Below the pieces are notes generated by a model. It saw nothing but the letters and a program-made list of their open reading frames with translations, searched no databases and was not told the origin of the DNA. Of a DNA stretch of 64,000 bases, positions 23,095 through 35,177 are shown one piece after another. Location: positions 6,237,134 to 6,301,133 of the forward strand of contig NW_004624783.1 of NCBI RefSeq assembly GCF_000247695.1, given 5' to 3'. Position numbers and translations under genes: made by a program. Positions within the stretch are counted from its first letter, which is position 1. Each line of letters begins with the position of its first letter. The stretch is from Heterocephalus glaber. Its lineage: Eukaryota; Chordata; Mammalia; Rodentia; Bathyergidae.

Positions 23095-23720
23095 AAATCT
23101 GTCACGCCACCTCCATCAATCTCCATCTCACATGGAGCTACCAACATGAGATTTATTGCAGAATAGAGTGTACACATACCCCTGACAAATATACCTGCTC
23201 AACCAGAAACTGATGCAGGATGTCCATCAACAGATGAATGGATAAGGTGTGATATTCACACACAATGGAGTACTACTCTTCCATAAAAAAGGAAAATTTT
23301 GAGTCATTTGTAGGAAAATGGATGCACATTGAAACCATAATGTTAAGTGAAATAAATCAGACACACAAGCTTAAATATCACATGATTTCTCTTTCTCTCT
23401 GTCGTTATTTTTTTTTTTTTTTTGGTACCAGAGATCAAACTCCGGGCCTTGTGCTTTCCAGGCAGGCAGCAGAACCACTGAGCTAAATCCCCAGCTCACA
23501 TGATTTCTCTTATGTGAGAAACCCAAAATATAAATAAAGAGCAAAATAAAAGATTGATAATAGGAAATAAGGGGAAAGATTTTTTGCAAAAGGGAAGAGG
23601 ACCAAGAGATGGAGGGAGAAAGAAGAAAGAAGGGGAAGGGGATGAAAAAAAATGAAAATGTGTTATGCACCAATTCCACATGATGAATATAATCATTATG
23701 TACTGTGAACATAAAACTTT
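23095..23720 (+). mobile_element. LINE-1 3'-end fragment with ID insertion
   Basis: Sense L1 3' UTR: GATGTCCATCAACAGATGAATGG, CACACAATGGAGTACTACTC and ATGATTTCTCTTATGTGAG. It is split by the ID element at 23394-23495. Confidence 0.85.
23394..23495 (-). mobile_element. ID-like SINE inside L1
   Basis: Exact target duplication TCACATGATTTCTCTT (23378-23393 and 23496-23511), made from L1 sequence. The ID is therefore younger than the L1. Confidence 0.94.
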
Positions 23721-23808
23721 TTTTTTTTTTTTTGGTACCGGGGATTGAACTCGGGACCTTGTGCCTGTGAGGCAGGCACCCAGAACCACTGAGCTAAATC
23801 CCCAGCCC
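23718..23808 (-). mobile_element. ID-like SINE
   Basis: T tail, GGTACCGGGGATTGAACTCG to CTAAATCCCCAGCCC. It is the left arm of a close inverted pair with the next ID. Confidence 0.91.
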
Positions 23809-23837
23809 AAGACTTTTTTAAAAAAAAAAAGATCAGA

Positions 23838-23930
23838 GGGCTGGGGATTTAGCTCAGTGGTTCTGCCGCCTACCTTGCAAGCGCAAGGTTACGAGTTTGA
23901 TCCCTGGTACCAAAATAAATAAATATAAAT
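23838..23930 (+). mobile_element. ID-like SINE
   Basis: Complete body ending GGTACC and an (AAAT)n tail. It starts 29 bases after the antisense copy. Confidence 0.91.
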
Positions 23931-25049
23931 AAATAAATATCAGAAAGCTGGGTGTGGTGACGGGTGCTTGCAATCCCAGGACTCAGGAGGCTGAGGCAGG
24001 AGGGCTGTCAAGAACTGGAGGCCAGCCTGGGCTACATAGTTCAAGACCAGCCTAGACTACACAACAAGACCCTGTCTCCAAAAAACTAAAAAAAAATCAG
24101 AAAAAATAAAACCAGATCCTCACCCCTTGCCCAGGCCTTCCTCGTGGGGACAGTTGCTGTGACTATGGGTCTCTGGAGACCCAGAGGAGTCTGCTGTCTG
24201 CCAGGCAGGCAGAGGCAGGGATGTAAGGCAGCAGGGTGGCAGGGGTGAGGAAGCAGAGGCCTCTAATTTAAGCACTGGCTTCAGCTGTTCCATGGGGCCA
24301 CACGCTCAGAATGGAAAATAGAAGCACCCTCCTGGTGGCCAGGCCTCTGCCTTCCAGGGTAGCTTCATTTGGGGTCACGTGAAAGCTGCTGACCTTGGAG
24401 GAGCCACCAGGGGCAGTGCGGAGGGGAGGGCGGCAACACCTTGAAGGCACCTTCCGAAGCCGTGCAGAGCTCGGGCCTCTGAGCAGCTGGCTGTTCCCTG
24501 CTTGCTTCTATTTCAGACACCACGGGAGGCTGGGTTCACTCCAGTCCCCGACACACTCCTGGGCCACCAGCAGAACCTTTGGCAACTCGGGCCATGTCTG
24601 TGTCCTCGTCAGAGCTGACCCAAAACCAGAAGACAGGTCACAGCAAAGCCAGGGTCCAATGCCCCTGAGGGGGGTGGACCTCAGCCTGAGGTGACTCCAT
24701 GCATGATCTGCCCTAGCAACACTTCCTCCACCCACCTGTGCCTTTCTAGAAGAGAGAAAGGTACTCACAGTCCACCCAAGCCTTCGGGCCCTCAAGGGCC
24801 AGCCAAGGCCTCTTTGTAGCCCCAGGGCTTTTTTTTCTCGAGGCAGGGTCTCACTCTATAGTTCAGACTGGCCTTGAACTCACTCTGTAGCCCCCAGGCT
24901 GGCCTGAGCAGCAATCCTCCTGCCTCAGCCTCCCAAGTACTGGGATCATAGGCATGGCCACCATGCCCAGCTCAGCGCCAGGATTACAACAGCTGACTCC
25001 TTCCCTTCCCAGCCTTCCTCAGTTCAGCCTCCTCCTCCAGCTGGCCCTA

Positions 25050-25215
25050 GTATGTTGGCCACAAAACACAGGTGGTCTCCAAAAGCACGGACCAGCTTGT
25101 TAAAAACACAGCTGCCTGGGCCCCGCTTTAAACCCATTAACTCCGAGTCTGCAGGGTGGAGCCAAGCGTCTGTATTTTTGTTAATGAGGTTCCAGGCGAT
25201 TCTGATTCACACGGA
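25050..25215. mobile_element. MER5-like DNA transposon relic
   Basis: Text typical of the MER5A/hAT-Charlie group: ACCAGCTTGTTAAAAACACAG, GAGTCTGCAGGGTGGAGCC and TTCCAGGCGATTCTGATTC. Confidence 0.7.
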
Positions 25216-25862
25216 ATTAATGAACACAGAGTCAGTGCTCTCAGCAGCCATGGTCTCTTTGATTCTCACTTCCTTGTTTTGATTGAAACTGGAGATGTCA
25301 GAGACCCAGATGGAAGCCAACATCATTTCGGCCTCTCCACAAAGCAGAGCAGGAATCCTGCTGCCCCAGACCTCCACAGTGAAGGGCTGACTTCCCACTG
25401 GCCCAGGAGTTGGCTTCCCTGCCTATCAGATTCTGCCTTTTGAATATAAACTATGGGAGTGTTAGCAAGAGGAACAGGGCTCGGGAGGCGGCTTGGCCTC
25501 GTTCACACAGGAAGCATCTGCTCTTGGTGAGACACTGGTCTGGACACGCGCTGGTCCCCACCTTCACAGGGCTCACGTTCTGCTGAGAGACAGTCAATAA
25601 ATTAGTAAATTAGGGAATCAGATCACTTCAGAAAGGAATGGAATCAAATCGTTTTGTTTTGCTTTTTGGTACTGGGGATTAACCCAAGGCCTTTGCACTG
25701 AGCTACATCCCTGGCCCTTTTTTAGTTTTTTATTTTGAGATAGGGTCTTGGTAAGTCACTAAGTTGTCCAGGCTGGGCTCAAACTTGCGATCCTCCTGTC
25801 TCAGCCTCTTAGAATGTTAGGACTATGGGTGTGCACCACCATGCCAGGCTGAAGCAGGGTGG

Positions 25863-25950
25863 TTTTTGTTTTTTTGTGGCACCGGGGATCAAACTCAGAA
25901 CCTTGAGCCTGCAAGACAGGTGCGGCACTACTGAGCTAAGTCCCCGGCCC
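25863..25950 (-). mobile_element. ID-like SINE
   Basis: GGCACCGGGGATCAAACTC to CTAAGTCCCCGGCCC, with a T-rich tail. Confidence 0.88.
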
Positions 25951-26102
25951 TCCCCTCAATAGTCCTAGGCTGAAGTCCTAATGCTCAGTAAGTAGAACTG
26001 TAACTATGGTCAAAGACAGAGCCTTTGAAGATGTAACTATATTAAAATGAGGCCCTTAGGAGGCTGAGGCAGGAATATTGCTGTGAATTCAAAGCAAGCC
26101 TG

Positions 26103-26155
26103 GGTTTTGTTTTGTTTGGTTTGGTACCTGGGCTCAAACTCGGGTCCTTGTGCCT
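26103..26155 (-). mobile_element. ID-like SINE, lacking its 5' half
   Basis: Only the tail and 3' half (GGTACCTGGGCTCAAACTCG ... TGCCTGCAA) are present, inserted into a B1-like copy. The flanks GCCTGGGTTTT / GCTTGGGTTTT mark the insertion. Confidence 0.82.
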
Positions 26156-26384
26156 GCAAATGCTTGGGTTTTATAGTGAGTTCAATGTCAGCCTGGACTA
26201 CACAGTGAGATCCTGTCTCAAAAATAAATAAATAAAATAAAATAAACTGAGGCCTTATGAATGGGTCCTAATCCAATGTGAGTTTGGTCTTGAGAAGAGA
26301 TTTGCTGGGCGTGATGGCATTAAAATTAAAATCTTCCCAAAAGCTTCCAATTGATTCCCATCTCTTTTCTCTTTTCTTTCTTTC

Positions 26385-26520
26385 TTTTTTTTGGTACTGG
26401 GGATGGAACTCAGGTCCTATTGCACTGAGCTACATGCCCAGCCCCCCCCCCTTTTTTTTTGGTACTGGGGATGGAACTCAGGTCCTATTGCACTGAGCTA
26501 CATGCCCAGCCCCCCCCCCT
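26385..26520 (-). repeat. Tandemly duplicated SINE fragment with C tracts
   Basis: Two near-identical copies of about 66 bases (from T tract and GGTACTGGGGATGGAACTC to ACATGCCCAGC plus a run of C) stand side by side at 26385-26451 and 26452-26520. Each is the ID-derived part of a composite SINE. Confidence 0.88.
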
Positions 26521-26618
26521 TATTTATTTATTTATTTAGGTACGGGGCCGGGGGTATCGAACTCGGGTCCTTGTGCTTTCGAGGCAGGCACCAGAACCAC
26601 TGAGCTAAATCCCTGGTC
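26520..26618 (-). mobile_element. ID-like SINE
   Basis: (TTTA)n tail, then GGTACGGGGCCGGGGGTATCG, with a few extra bases against consensus, ending CTAAATCCCTGGTCC. Confidence 0.87.
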
Positions 26619-27479
26619 CACCAGCCCCTCCCTTTTAAAATTTAAAACAATGTCTTTCTAAGTCATTCATGCAGAGCTTGAACTTGCCAGCCTCCTGCCT
26701 CAGCCTCTCATAGTGCTGAGATTACAGCCCCCCCCCCCACTGGGAGGACACTCACTAAATTCCAGCATCAGAAGGAAGTGGCTCTGTGTCTCTCACAAGA
26801 CCTCTGCTTCCCCTTTGCCTCAGTTGACCTGCCTGAAAAATGTGGCTAAAGGAAGACTGCCTGTCACCTGCATGTGCCTGAACCATCACCAGGGGGGACA
26901 CCAGTCTGGGTCCTGCCATAAGATGTCAACAAAAGCAGGAAGCCCCAGCCCTGTGTGGAGACACATACCTGTAATCCCAGCACTTGGGATGCTGAGGCAG
27001 GAAGATTGCCACAAGTTTGAGGCCAGCCTGGGGTACATAGAGACTTTGTCTAAATAAATAAATGGAGAAGGAAGCCCTGGAGCAGGCGATGTCTTCCCAG
27101 AATGAAAAGGGAGACACCAAAAGAAAGTCTGTCCAAGTGTCCATGGCAGGGAAGGACCATAGAGCTCGGGTTGTCCTGAAGGAAAGAGGCTACAAAGAAG
27201 GCCTAAGCCTTAGGACTGAGAGCCTGTACCCAGGTCCTCTGGGAAGGTGAATTTCCCCGGCCAATGGTCCTCGGCTGGTCGGCCTCACCCACATCATTCC
27301 TTCCAGGCAGGGTGGTGAGAGGTTAGAGGGAGCTGAAGCAGCCCTGCAGAACAGGAGCCACTGTCGAAAGGAGAGCTTGCATTTAGTGCAGGGAAGGGGC
27401 GTGGCCTTATTATACCAGGGTGGAAGGGACATCGGAAGTCATTCCTGTCGCCTACTGCACCCATTGTTTTTCTTTTTTG

Positions 27480-27566
27480 TATTTGTTTTTTTGGTACCAA
27501 AGATCGAACTCGGGACCTTGTGCTTTCGAGGCAGGTGCTAGAAGCACTGAACTAAATCCCTGGCCC
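27480..27566 (-). mobile_element. ID-like SINE
   Basis: GGTACCAAAGATCGAACTCG to CTAAATCCCTGGCCC. Flanks TTGTTTTTCTTTTTT / TTGTTTTCCTTTTTT. Confidence 0.9.
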
Positions 27567-28049
27567 TTGTTTTCCTTTTTTTACTTAAATATTTCTTTAG
27601 CCAGGTGTGGTGGCACAGACCTCTAATCCCAGCACTTGAGAGTTTGAGGCAGGAGGATCACAAGTTCCAGGCCTGCCTGGGCAATTTATGTCTGAAAATA
27701 AAAATTCATTAATTAATAAGGACTGGGGTAGAGCTCAGTGGTAGAGCACCACTAGGTTTGATCCCCAGTAACCCACATACAAAATATAAACAAATAAAAA
27801 GATTCTCTGCACAGTCTCCTCCCTTGTCCTTGGGGGATACGTGTCAAGCCCCCAATAGATGCCTGAAGCCTCTGATCGCAATGGACTATACATACTATTT
27901 TCCCTGCACATAGATGCCTACGATAAAGGGGGGTTTATAGCTTTTTTGGAGGGTGGCTGGGGAGAGGTTCAGGACTGGAGATGGAACCTAGGGCCCTGTG
28001 CTACATCCCCAACGGAGGAGAAAGTTTACTTTCTAAATTAGGAATAGTG

Positions 28050-28138
28050 GGCCGGGGATTTAGCTCAGAGGTTCTGCCAACTGCCTCGCAAGGATGAGGA
28101 CCCAAGTTTGATCCCTGGTACCAAAAAAAAAACAAAAA
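28050..28138 (+). mobile_element. ID-like SINE
   Basis: GGGCCGGGGATTTAGCTCAG to GGTACC with an A tail. Confidence 0.9.
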
Positions 28139-28483
28139 ACGAGTTAAGCTTAATTAGGCATAGTAAAAGACTGATAGCTGTGATCTCTTATTGTCCTCTG
28201 GCCTTTGCCCTTAGAGGAAGCATTCTACACCTTCTCTTTGCCATAGCTCAACTGCAGTACCATTATTCTTGTGCTGTAGGATAATTTTCAAGTAAACTAA
28301 AGGTTGCAGGGACACAAACACTGACATTAATCCAATAAGGGAGCTGGTTACTAAGTGACTAGCGGGTGGGTAGCATCGGCAGCATGGAAACGCTGAGCAA
28401 ATGCACAATTCGCATCCCAAGTGGCACCAGCAGGTAGGCACCAGATTTCAATGTATGATACACAATTTGGCTCAGTTTAAAAT

Positions 28484-28564
28484 TTCCTTTTTGGTACTGG
28501 GGATTGAACTCGGGTCCTTGCGCTGCAAGGCAGGTGGTGGAACCACTGAGCTAAATCCTGGCCC
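28484..28564 (-). mobile_element. ID-like SINE
   Basis: Short T tail; body GGTACTGGGGATTGAACTCG. Target duplication TGGCTCAGTTTAAAAT / TGGCTTAGTTTAAAAT. Confidence 0.92.
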
Positions 28565-29126
28565 TGGCTTAGTTTAAAATTGAGGAATTGTTAACATTTA
28601 GAATTTCCTTTTGCATTGTTTTTGTTGTTGTTTAGTTTTGTGATATTGGGGATCAAATCCTGAGCCTTCAGGCTGAGCTACATCCCCACTCCTTTTTTTA
28701 TTTTGAGTCAGGGTCTTGCTAAGTCACTACATTGCACGGGTTGGGCTTGAATTTGTGATCCTCCTGCCTCGGCCTCCCACAGTGCCAGGATTACAAGTGT
28801 GTGCCTTCACAACCAGAGGATTTGGAGATTTCTAGCAGGCAGCTGAGCTTGTGGACCTGGAGCTCAGGAGAGGTCTTCTCTTTCACCACTCGCTCTTCAG
28901 TCTCTTCATCTATATGCATAGTATTAAACATGGTTTTGTGTATGGCAATAGACTCATTCAATCAGTGTTTTTTTTTTTTTTCTGAGAACAGGGTTTTGCT
29001 ATGTAGTCCAGGCTGGCTATGTAGCCCAGGGTCTCAGTCTACTTTCAGTGCTTCCTCAAGCTGGGGTCTGGACCTAGTGCTGTGGTCTCTGCCCAGGTGT
29101 GGTCGTGATCTCATGTGCTTCCTTTT

Positions 29127-29223
29127 TGTTTGTTTATTTGTTTTGTTTCTGGTACTGGCAATCAAACACAGGGTCTCAAACTTGCCAGGCAGCGCTATAC
29201 CACTGAGCTACATCCTCGGCCCT
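29127..29223 (-). mobile_element. ID-like SINE, diverged
   Basis: GGTACTGGCAATCAAACAC to GAGCTACATCCTCGGCCC, an older copy with several changes. Confidence 0.82.
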
Positions 29224-29269
29224 TGTGGGCTTCCTTCCTTTTAAAGTCTACCCCATCTTCAAGTCTCCT

Positions 29270-29271
29270 TT

Positions 29272-29336
<65 letters not shown>

Positions 29337-29340
29337 GTCT
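29270..29340. repeat. (CT)n microsatellite
   Basis: Long CT run with a few GT and TT interruptions. It generates a spurious Ser/Leu-rich frame. Confidence 0.92.
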
Positions 29341-29870
29341 TTTGTTTTGAGATGGAGGGTCTCACTATGTAGTTCTGGCTGGTCTTGAACTCACTGTGTA
29401 CCCCACACAGGCCTGGAACTCATGGTGATCCTCCTGCCTCAGCCTCCCCAGTTTACAGGCGTGTACCACCATGCTAGGGTTCAAGTCTCTTCTGTTCAGT
29501 CAGCTCATAGTACTTACTCATATTATCCCAAATTACCAACGTGACTCTCCTTTCTGTAATCTTTTTCTTCAGTAACATTCCTGTAGCCTAGGTGAGGAAT
29601 TTCTCCTTTTGCCTAAAGGATGAGAGGAGGGAGCAGGTATGGAGGGAGGCATGAGGCTGGGCTTTCAGACTCCTCCCACTGTCTTCACACTGCAGCCAGC
29701 CGCTGGCCCTCTGAAGTAGGCACGGAGGGGTCTGAGGCTTGGGGGAGTTGGGCCTCACAGGCTGAGCTGTACACCTTTGTCCCCCTCCTCAGGAACCGTC
29801 TCTCAATCTGGGACAGGGGAGGAGGTTCTAGCTGCTGCTCCTTCTCACCCCCTCCTTCTTCTCTTCCTCT

Positions 29871-29926
29871 TGCTCCTCCTCCTCCTCCTCCTCCTCCTCC
29901 TCCTCCTCCTCCTCCTCCTCCTTCTT
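29871..29926. repeat. (CTC)n / (CCT)n microsatellite
   Basis: About 17 CTC units. They give spurious poly-Pro and poly-Leu frames. Confidence 0.93.
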
Positions 29927-30204
29927 TTTGAAATACTGGGGATTGAACCCAGGGGCTCTCTAGCCCCCCTCTTTTTATATATATTGAGACAGGATCTTTT
30001 CAAGTTGAAGGCTGGCCTCAAACTTTTTCCTCCCCCTGGTCCTTTGCAATGAGCTTCGCCATCAACCCTTCTTTAAATTTTGAGACAGGGTCTAAGTCAC
30101 TGAATGGCCCAAGCTGGGTTTGAAATTATAATCCTCCAGCTGCAACCTCCTGAGCAGCTAGGATTACTGTCATGCACCACCACGCCCGGCTTCTCTGGGA
30201 ATCT

Positions 30205-30287
30205 TTTTTTTTTTTGTACTGGGGATTGAACTCAGGTCCTTGTGCTTGTGAGGCAGGCGGCGGAACCACTAAGCTAAATCCCTGGCC
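30205..30287 (-). mobile_element. ID-like SINE
   Basis: T tail, GTACTGGGGATTGAACTC to CTAAATCCCTGGCCC. Exact target duplication CTTCTCTGGGAATCTT. Confidence 0.93.
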
Positions 30288-30652
30288 CTTCTCTGGGAAT
30301 CTTGGCACTTGAGTGGATGGAGAGCTGACTGTGGCCTTGTTGGCCTGAGTAATTGGGTGAGGCCTAATGGGGCACCCTGGGGTGAGACGAGCTGGGCCCT
30401 GTCCCTACCTGGCTCTGTGGCTCACAGAAATGTTGGGTATCGACCTTCCCTCCTCATCTAAAACAGGAGGGTAAATGGCACCCATCCTGTCTTTTTTTAC
30501 AGGATTCCTGTAAAAAGTAAGTATGGAAGAATTTGTAAAAGCCCTTTGAAAGGGTGTTAATTCAGATACAAATGTGAGGTGTTGTGGTCACCCTGCAGGG
30601 CCCAGCTGTTGAAGGCAAGGGCTCTGGTCTCCTGTTTGTTTAGAATGTTACT

Positions 30653-30755
30653 GGGGCAGGGGATGATTTAGCTCAGTGGTTCCACCGCCTGCCTCACAAG
30701 CACAAGGTCCCGAGTTCTATCTCTGGTACCAAAAAAAAGAGAGAGAGAGAAAGAA
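30653..30755 (+). mobile_element. ID-like SINE
   Basis: Body with a small insertion near the start (GGGGATGATTTAGCTCAG), then GGTACC, an A tail and a GA-rich end. Flanks AGAATGTTA / AGAATGCTA. Confidence 0.88.
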
Positions 30756-31563
30756 TGCTATGTGCTATGTCCCTGTGTGACTTGGCTACCCAGAGTGTCC
30801 ACTTACCTGTTTTCTCAACTTGCTAATGACCCAAAGCAGTCTACCTGAACTGTTTATTGGGTTTTTGAGACAAGATCTCACTATGTAGTCCAGACTGGCC
30901 TTGAACTCACTACAAAGCTCAAGGTGGCCCTGAACTTGTGGTAATCCTCCTACCTCATCCTCCTGAATTCTGAGATTACAGGAATGCATCACCAGGCCCA
31001 GCAAGCTTGGCTGTCTTTAAATCATTCTAGCCTGAGAACAGGCAGACAAGGGATGGCCTCTAGCTGTCAAGTCACAGCTAGTCTTGGAGTATTTCTGGCT
31101 AAGTTCCTGAATATTGTGGAGACAAACCATCCCCTCCAGGATCTGTCTGAACTCTTGACCTACAGAATCTGTGCACACATAAAATGCTGGAAGGAAGGAA
31201 ATTAGCTCGATATATAAGTCTGGAGTTCAAGGAAGAGCCTGGGTTAGACACGTAAACTTGAACATTGTTTGAGTACAATTGGTGGGTTTGTTTTGTTTTG
31301 TTTCATTTTGTTTGTGATAATAGGGATTTAATCCAGGGGAACTTTCCCACCCAGCTACATCCCCAGCCCTTTTAAAAATCTTTATTTTGTGACAGGGTCT
31401 CTCAAAGTCACTAAATTGCCTAGACTGGGCTCAATCTTGTGATTCTCCTGCATTAGCCTTCCAGAGTACTGGGATTATAGGGACACACTATCATGCCCAG
31501 CTTGATTCTGTTTTGCTTAGATTACATTTACCAAGCAAGTAGAGTCTTTGAGCACTTGATATA

Positions 31564-31951
31564 TGTATGGTTTAAATGGGAACTGTCCCTCAATGACACC
31601 TGTATTAAGGGTGCTGACCATATTGATGGGTTAACTCACGATAAGTTCACAGCTCAATGTGGGGCCCATTGGAGGAAGAAGGTTGCTGGAGACATGCCCT
31701 TGAAGGGCAAAGCCTGTCCATAGCCCCTTCCCCTCTCTCTGGGTCTTCTGGGTGCTTCCTGGCTGCTGTTAGGTAAGCAGCTTTCCTCCACTGTGTCCTT
31801 CTGCCATGATGTTTCTGCCTCATTGTGGGCCTAAAAGCAATGGAGCCAGCTGACCAGGGACTGAATCCTCTGGAACCATGAGCCAATAAGTCTTTTCTCC
31901 TTTAAGTTGTGCACATCAGGTATTTTGTTCCAGAAAAAGAAAGATATTAGT
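31564..31951 (+). mobile_element. MaLR-type solo LTR
   Basis: The 3' half is characteristic: TTCTGCCATGATGTTTCTGC, GGGCCTAAAAGCAATGGAGC, GAGCCAATAAGTC and CATCAGGTATTTTGTTCCAG. No internal region is adjacent. Confidence 0.8.
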
Positions 31952-32796
31952 TTCCAGTGGCTGCTGTAACAAATTAGCACAACCCAGATGATTTAAAAGA
32001 ACGGAAAGTTATTCTCTCATAGTTCTAGAGTCTAGAAGTCTGAACTCAAGGTGTTGGCAGGCCCATGCTATCTGAAGTTTCTAGGGGTTGATTCTTCCTT
32101 GATTTTTCCCAGCTCCTGGTGGTTGCTAGTAATCATTCCTTTTTGGGGGGGTTCTGGGGACTGAACCAAGGTCTTCACACTGAGCTACATCCTCAGCACA
32201 TACATCCCTCTCTTTTAATTTTTATTTTGAGACAGCTTCTCATTAAGTCACTAAGTTGCCCAGACTTGACTTGAACCTAAGGCCTTCCTGCCTCAGCCTC
32301 CCAGAGTGGTAGGATTCCAGGTGTGGAACTCCATGCCCAGCTTGACATGTATTTAATAAGAGAGATGTGTAATTTCCCCATCTCTCCAATATGAATGGAA
32401 AGCTTCTCCAGACACTCTGGGGAAGACTTCTGTTCTTGGTGGTATGGTGGCACATGTCTGACATCCCAGCACTTGAGAGAGCTAGGAGTGTAGCTCAGTG
32501 GCCAAGCTCATGTCTAGCATGCATGAAGCCCTGGGTTCAATTCCTAGAAACACACATATATAAAGCACGCACTTTGGAATTCATCCTCTGTGAGGTGCGG
32601 CCCCATCTTTGTGGCTCTGGAAGCAGCTCAGCCACATGCAGGCCGTTTGGGCCACCAGCGGAGGGAGGAGCTTCCCTACCTTCAGTCCCACCATTCCTTC
32701 CTGTTTCCTCAGTTCATAGTCTCTGGGGCCTCCCACTCTGCTGAAGCAAGGTTCAACCTCATTAGAACCTTGATCCATTGTCATTATCTACATCCC

Positions 32797-33251
32797 TGTC
32801 TTAGTTACCCTTTATTGCTGAGACACAACACCTGACACCCACAAGTTAAAGGAGGAAAGGTTTATTTTGGCTGACAGTCTGGAGAGGTTTTAGACCATAT
32901 TCATCTGGCTCCAAGGCAGTGTGGCATGACTGAAGGGCATTATAGAGGAGAAACAGTTCATGGCAGGGTAGGCAGGAAGTAGCAGCAGCAGCAGCAGCAG
33001 CCTTCATTCTGCTTTCCTTTTATACCATCTAGGCTATGAGCCTATTAGTTGCTGCCACCAACACCCAGGGTAGGGCTTCCCAATATCCATACCCAGAACT
33101 ATAGTAAACCAATCAGCAGACCAATTTAGTTATCACACCTTTAATCCATATTCATACAGCCCAGCCCAGCATCACTATGATGCAGCCACCTCTGAAAAGC
33201 CCTACTTATGATCACATGAGGCTTTGGGGGAACATCTAGATATAAGCCATA
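32797..33251 (-). mobile_element. MaLR-type solo LTR
   Basis: Antisense copy beginning TGTCTTAGTTACCC and ending near GATATAAGCCATA. It shares its layout with the LTRs at 45484 (-), 49056 (+) and 61808 (+). It contains a CAG(AGC)n run at about 32983-33001. Confidence 0.8.
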
Positions 33252-34766
33252 AAATCCCCTAAACATACTGATGTCCCTCTTACTGAATGTGGTTTCCCCA
33301 GCTTTCCCTGTATTGGCCAGGCCTGGGCTACCTTGTCTAACAACTACAGGCTGGGTTCCCTGAATGACAGAAATGTCCTTTCCTGCAGGCTAGAGGCTGC
33401 ATATGCTAAATTGGTTTCCTCTGAGCCTCTTTCTACGGCTTGCAGGTGATTTTCCCCTTGTTACCTCTTCTCTTGTCCCTCAGTTTGCAATGTGTCCTGA
33501 TGTCTTCTTATAAGGACACCAGGCTTATTAAAGATTAAATTATCACACTGCCCTAATGGGCTCATTTGAACTTAATCATCTCTTTAAAGATAAGATCACA
33601 TCTCAGGTACTGGGACTTGGGACTTCAGTTTAAGAATTTGGGGCAGTATATAGGTTTGGTTACACACACTACTCAGGAGGCTGAAGCAGGAGGATCATAA
33701 ATATGAAGTCACACTGAGAGAGATGATACATACCTGTAATCGATCCCAGGATTAGGGAGGCTGAGGCAAGAGGATTGCTGTGAGTTTGAGGTCAGCTTGA
33801 GTTTCATAGTGACTTCAAGGCCAACCTGAACTACATAGCAAGACCCTGTCTCAAAAAACAAAAAGAAAAAAAAAGAGTACCAGAGAACCCAAGGTCAACT
33901 GGCCTTTTTGTGTCTCCCATGGCTCAGGCTGACATCAGGTCTAAGTCATCCTATGGAAAACCTGCCCAAGCTCTCCAGAGAAGTCCATGTGCAAGGGTTT
34001 GGGAACTGTTCTGCACACACATGGTAGTGGGATTCGTAATTAACGGGTCACATCCACTTCCCCAGCCAGCTTCACCATACCCTAATCTCCTGCCTCAAAA
34101 CTGCCTAGGACTTACCTGGAAGGAAGAGGGCACTGCAGGTTTAGTTCTCTCTGCTACCAAGGACTGGCAGCTGCCAGAGGCAGATGGTTTGTGCCCTACA
34201 GAGCTGAGTTAAGAGAAAGGGGGAGGAGGCCATTTTGGGGTGGCAAGTTTACCTCCCTGACCTTCAATTAAAAGTACAGGAGACACGAAGCCTCCCCTCT
34301 ATCCTCCCTCACACTCAGCCACACAGTGCTCTCTGTAAGCACACCGGGTCTCCTGCCTGTCCTTTCTTTGTGCTGCTGTCTCTTCCTCCCCAATACCTCT
34401 TCCCAGCCTTAATCTGCCTTACTACCCTGTTCCTAGGTCTCTTCCAGGAGGCTCTCCCTGGATCCCTGACTCATGAGTAGGTGTCCAGACTAAGCACTCC
34501 ACTCAAACCATAAGTATGAAGCATTGGATAACAATGAGCTTGTGGATCATGTTACTTTAAAAAATAATGTTCTTGCCGGCATGGTGGTGCACACCTGTAA
34601 TCCTAGCACTGGGGAGGCTGAGGCAAGAGGATCATGATGAGTTTGAGGCCAACCTGGGCTCCATAATGAGTTTAAGGCCAACCTGAACTACGTGAGATCC
34701 TGTCTGTAAAAAAAAATAGCTTAATTAGCATAGGCTTCACCCAAGAAAAACATTGGAAGACTACTT

Positions 34767-34784
34767 GTGTGTGCACGTGTGTGT

Positions 34785-34818
<34 letters not shown>

Positions 34819-34820
34819 CT
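34767..34820. repeat. (TG)n then (GA)n microsatellite
   Basis: A TG-rich run with interruptions passes directly into an uninterrupted GA run. Confidence 0.9.
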
Positions 34821-35177
34821 AGGTCAGCTTTTTGTTTATTGGTTTATTTCCTTGTGTGTGGGGGGGGAGGTTTTTGGTTTGGTTTCGTGTTTGCTCCATC
34901 AAAACTTTGGCTTCAAGGTGTTAATAAAACTGACCAAACAATAAACAGCCAAAGCAGCTCTGGATTCCCTGGATTCACAGATCCACCTGTGCTGGAAATG
35001 AGCATTGTTAGTGCAACTGACCATGGAAGTGAGGCCTGTTCTGCCCCAGAAGGGCACAGGGCCAAAGGCAGACTCCTTAGCCCTGAGACTCAAGATCTCC
35101 ACCTTGTTCCTTCCTGGACACACAGGAGGGCCTGGAAATGCACACAATTGTCCAGTAGAGATGATGTGTTATCCCTC

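Larger units (their letters stand above)
17849..24120. repeat. Intergenic block: B1-type SINEs
   Basis: B1-like copies lie at 17875-17995, 19420-19525, 20040-20160, 20500-20630, 21070-21215 and 22970-23090 (all -), and at 18945-19100 and 23945-24085 (+). Partial copies lie at 19330-19400 (+), 21722-21790 (-) and 22315-22365 (-). 20165-20480, 20640-20930, 21216-21557 and 22366-22740 have no feature I can name. Confidence 0.72.
24121..32796. repeat. Intergenic block: B1 and composite SINEs
   Basis: B1-like copies lie at 24825-24975, 26630-26730, 28975-29110, 29340-29475 and 30855-31005 (-) and 26945-27062 (+). One at 26040-26240 (+) is split by an ID fragment. B1+ID composites lie at 25655-25855, 28620-28815, 29930-30190, 31285-31503 and 32130-32343 (-) and at 27598-27790 and 32440-32570 (+). 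Apparent unique sequence: 24121-24820, 25216-25650, 27063-27460, 28141-28480, 29476-29870, 30303-30650, 31006-31280 and 31952-32129. 25555-25640 resembles an old mammalian repeat. Confidence 0.72.

Noticed and set aside
22611..23177. 188-residue antisense frame
   Set aside because: It crosses a MIR relic, a B1-like SINE and an L1 edge; no domain can be recognised.
28801..29244. 147-residue frame
   Set aside because: Built from B1 and ID SINE sequence.
29871..29931. Poly-Pro / poly-Leu coding region
   Set aside because: It is a CTC microsatellite.
32983..33001. CAG repeat as a coding triplet expansion
   Set aside because: It lies inside an antisense solo LTR with no gene around it.
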